This document shows positions 36,127 to 36,708 of a DNA stretch of 36,708 nucleotides, piece by piece. The DNA is taken from assembly GCA_005777155.1 (NCBI GenBank), contig SXNM01000081.1, forward strand, positions 1 to 36,708. Reading direction: 5' to 3'. The position numbers and the translations under genes are program-made. Below the pieces are notes generated by a model. The model was not told the origin of the DNA, did no database searches, and saw nothing but the letters and a program-made list of their open reading frames with translations. The DNA comes from Pseudomonadota bacterium. GTDB taxonomy: Bacteria > Myxococcota_A > UBA9042. Each line of letters begins with the position of its first letter. Within the stretch, counting starts at the first letter, position 1.

Positions 36127-36708
36127 ATGCCTAGCGCAGATCGTGCCCTCGTCGAGCGGATCGCCGCCGCGATATGGGACAAGAAAGGATTTGATGTCAG
36201 AGCCTACGACGTAGTCGGCGTCGTCGACTACACGGACGCAGTGGTCATCTGCTCTGCCGCCGCCGATCGCCACGCCAGCGCCATCGGTGACGGCGTCATC
36301 CAGCGCCTGCGCGACGATCTAGGCATGCGCACGGTCAGCGAAGAGGGCATGCGCGGCGGCCGGTGGATCTTGCTCGACTTCGGCGAGGTCGTGGTCCACG
36401 TCTTCCACCGGCCGGTGCGCGAGTACTATGACCTCGACCGCCTCTTCGCCGACTGCCCGCGCATCCACCTCGAAGAGCCGGCGTGGGTGCGCGAGATCAC
36501 GCCCTCGGACTTCGCCAGCGCTGACGATTTCGATGTCAGCGCGGACCGTTACGAGCTTGACTGGGATGGAGGCGACGATCGCGACGACGACGACGGGCAG
36601 GACGACGACGACGACGACGATCGCGACGACGACGACGGGCAGGACGACGACGACGACGACGACGACGCCGACGACGGGCAGGACGCCGACGACGACGACG
36701 ACGACGAC
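36127..36708 (+). CDS. rsfS: Ribosomal silencing factor RsfS with Asp-rich tail (3' end outside window)
   Basis: RsfS (Iojap family) binds uL14 on the 50S subunit and blocks subunit joining when nutrients are low. From ATG 36127 the first 115 residues match the family: VVGVVDYTDAVVICSA near residue 28, GGRWILLDFGEVVVHVFH, and REYYDLDRLFADCPRI. After about residue 130 the protein becomes strikingly acidic: from about residue 149 to the window end nearly every residue is Asp, broken only by a few Arg, Gly, Gln and Ala. No stop is reached. Canonical RsfS is about 105-130 residues, so this tail is extra. nadD, often found between proA and rsfS, is missing here. Confidence 0.92.
   Translation, partial: MPSADRALVERIAAAIWDKKGFDVRAYDVVGVVDYTDAVVICSAAADRHASAIGDGVIQRLRDDLGMRTVSEEGMRGGRWILLDFGEVVVHVFHRPVREYYDLDRLFADCPRIHLEEPAWVREITPSDFASADDFDVSADRYELDWDGGDDRDDDDGQDDDDDDDRDDDDGQDDDDDDDDADDGQDADDDDDDD
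36577..36660 (+). repeat. Exact 42-base tandem duplication in the rsfS tail
   Basis: Bases 36577-36618 and 36619-36660 are identical 14-codon units, each encoding DRDDDDGQDDDDDD. A degenerate third copy with GCC (Ala) codons follows to the window end. Asp is encoded by GAC almost throughout, so a GAC triplet tract underlies the larger repeat. Confidence 0.9.

Noticed and set aside
36577-36708. Regular repeats at the right end considered as a CRISPR-like array
   Set aside because: The units are directly adjacent without spacers, stay in the rsfS frame and are built of GAC codons, so they are a coding repeat.

Overview
The window comes from a GC-rich bacterial chromosome. Its mix of conserved housekeeping genes with many large, Cys-rich, Asp/Gly/Ala-linker lipoproteins (vWA, IPT/TIG, beta-propeller and IgGFc-binding-like modules) most resembles Myxococcota or a related deltaproteobacterial lineage. 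That placement is inferred from gene style; no rRNA or other phylogenetic marker was analysed. Coding is dense, with many 4-base ATGA/GTGA overlaps. No tRNA, rRNA, CRISPR array, transposase or phage gene was recognised.

Layout. (1) 1-1746, plus: the C-terminal end of a sigma-54-dependent (NtrC-type) regulator, overlapped by a helical protein of unknown function. (2) 1969-7364, plus: a promoter, then a lipoprotein gene interrupted by an in-frame amber codon, then two tandem paralogous vWA-domain lipoproteins. (3) 7558-8729, minus: xseB and a ROK-family sugar kinase. (4) 9063-10256, plus: ribonuclease D. (5) 10265-13470, minus: a compact cofactor operon nadC-birA-coaX-queE (NAD, biotin attachment, CoA, queuosine precursor); nadC may be read from a leaderless transcript. 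(6) 13861-16227, plus: primosomal helicase priA. (7) 16265-29720, minus: about 13.5 kb holding five consecutive large exported, probably lipid-anchored proteins: an IgGFc-binding-like protein, a six-IPT/TIG multidomain giant, two beta-propeller lipoproteins joined by a TAATG overlap, and a 705-residue protein. (8) 30079-33087, plus: rpsP and khpA followed, where rimM/trmD are often found, by two membrane-protein genes, the first with a ResB-like topology. (9) 33015-34634, minus: metAP and comF. (10) 34808-36708, plus: proA and rsfS; rsfS runs off the window in an Asp-rich tail built on an exact 42-base tandem duplication.

The most notable region is the minus-strand exported-protein locus, together with the vWA pair on the other side of the housekeeping genes. 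They share a design: signal peptide with a lipobox or lipobox-like Cys, an Asp/Ala/Gly/Thr-rich spacer, then extracellular-type modules. This suggests cell-surface proteins, possibly for adhesion, matrix or predation, but no function can be assigned from sequence alone. Other points for a second look are the amber-split lipoprotein, the RsfS tail, the possible leaderless nadC promoter, and the ResB-like gene pair downstream of khpA.
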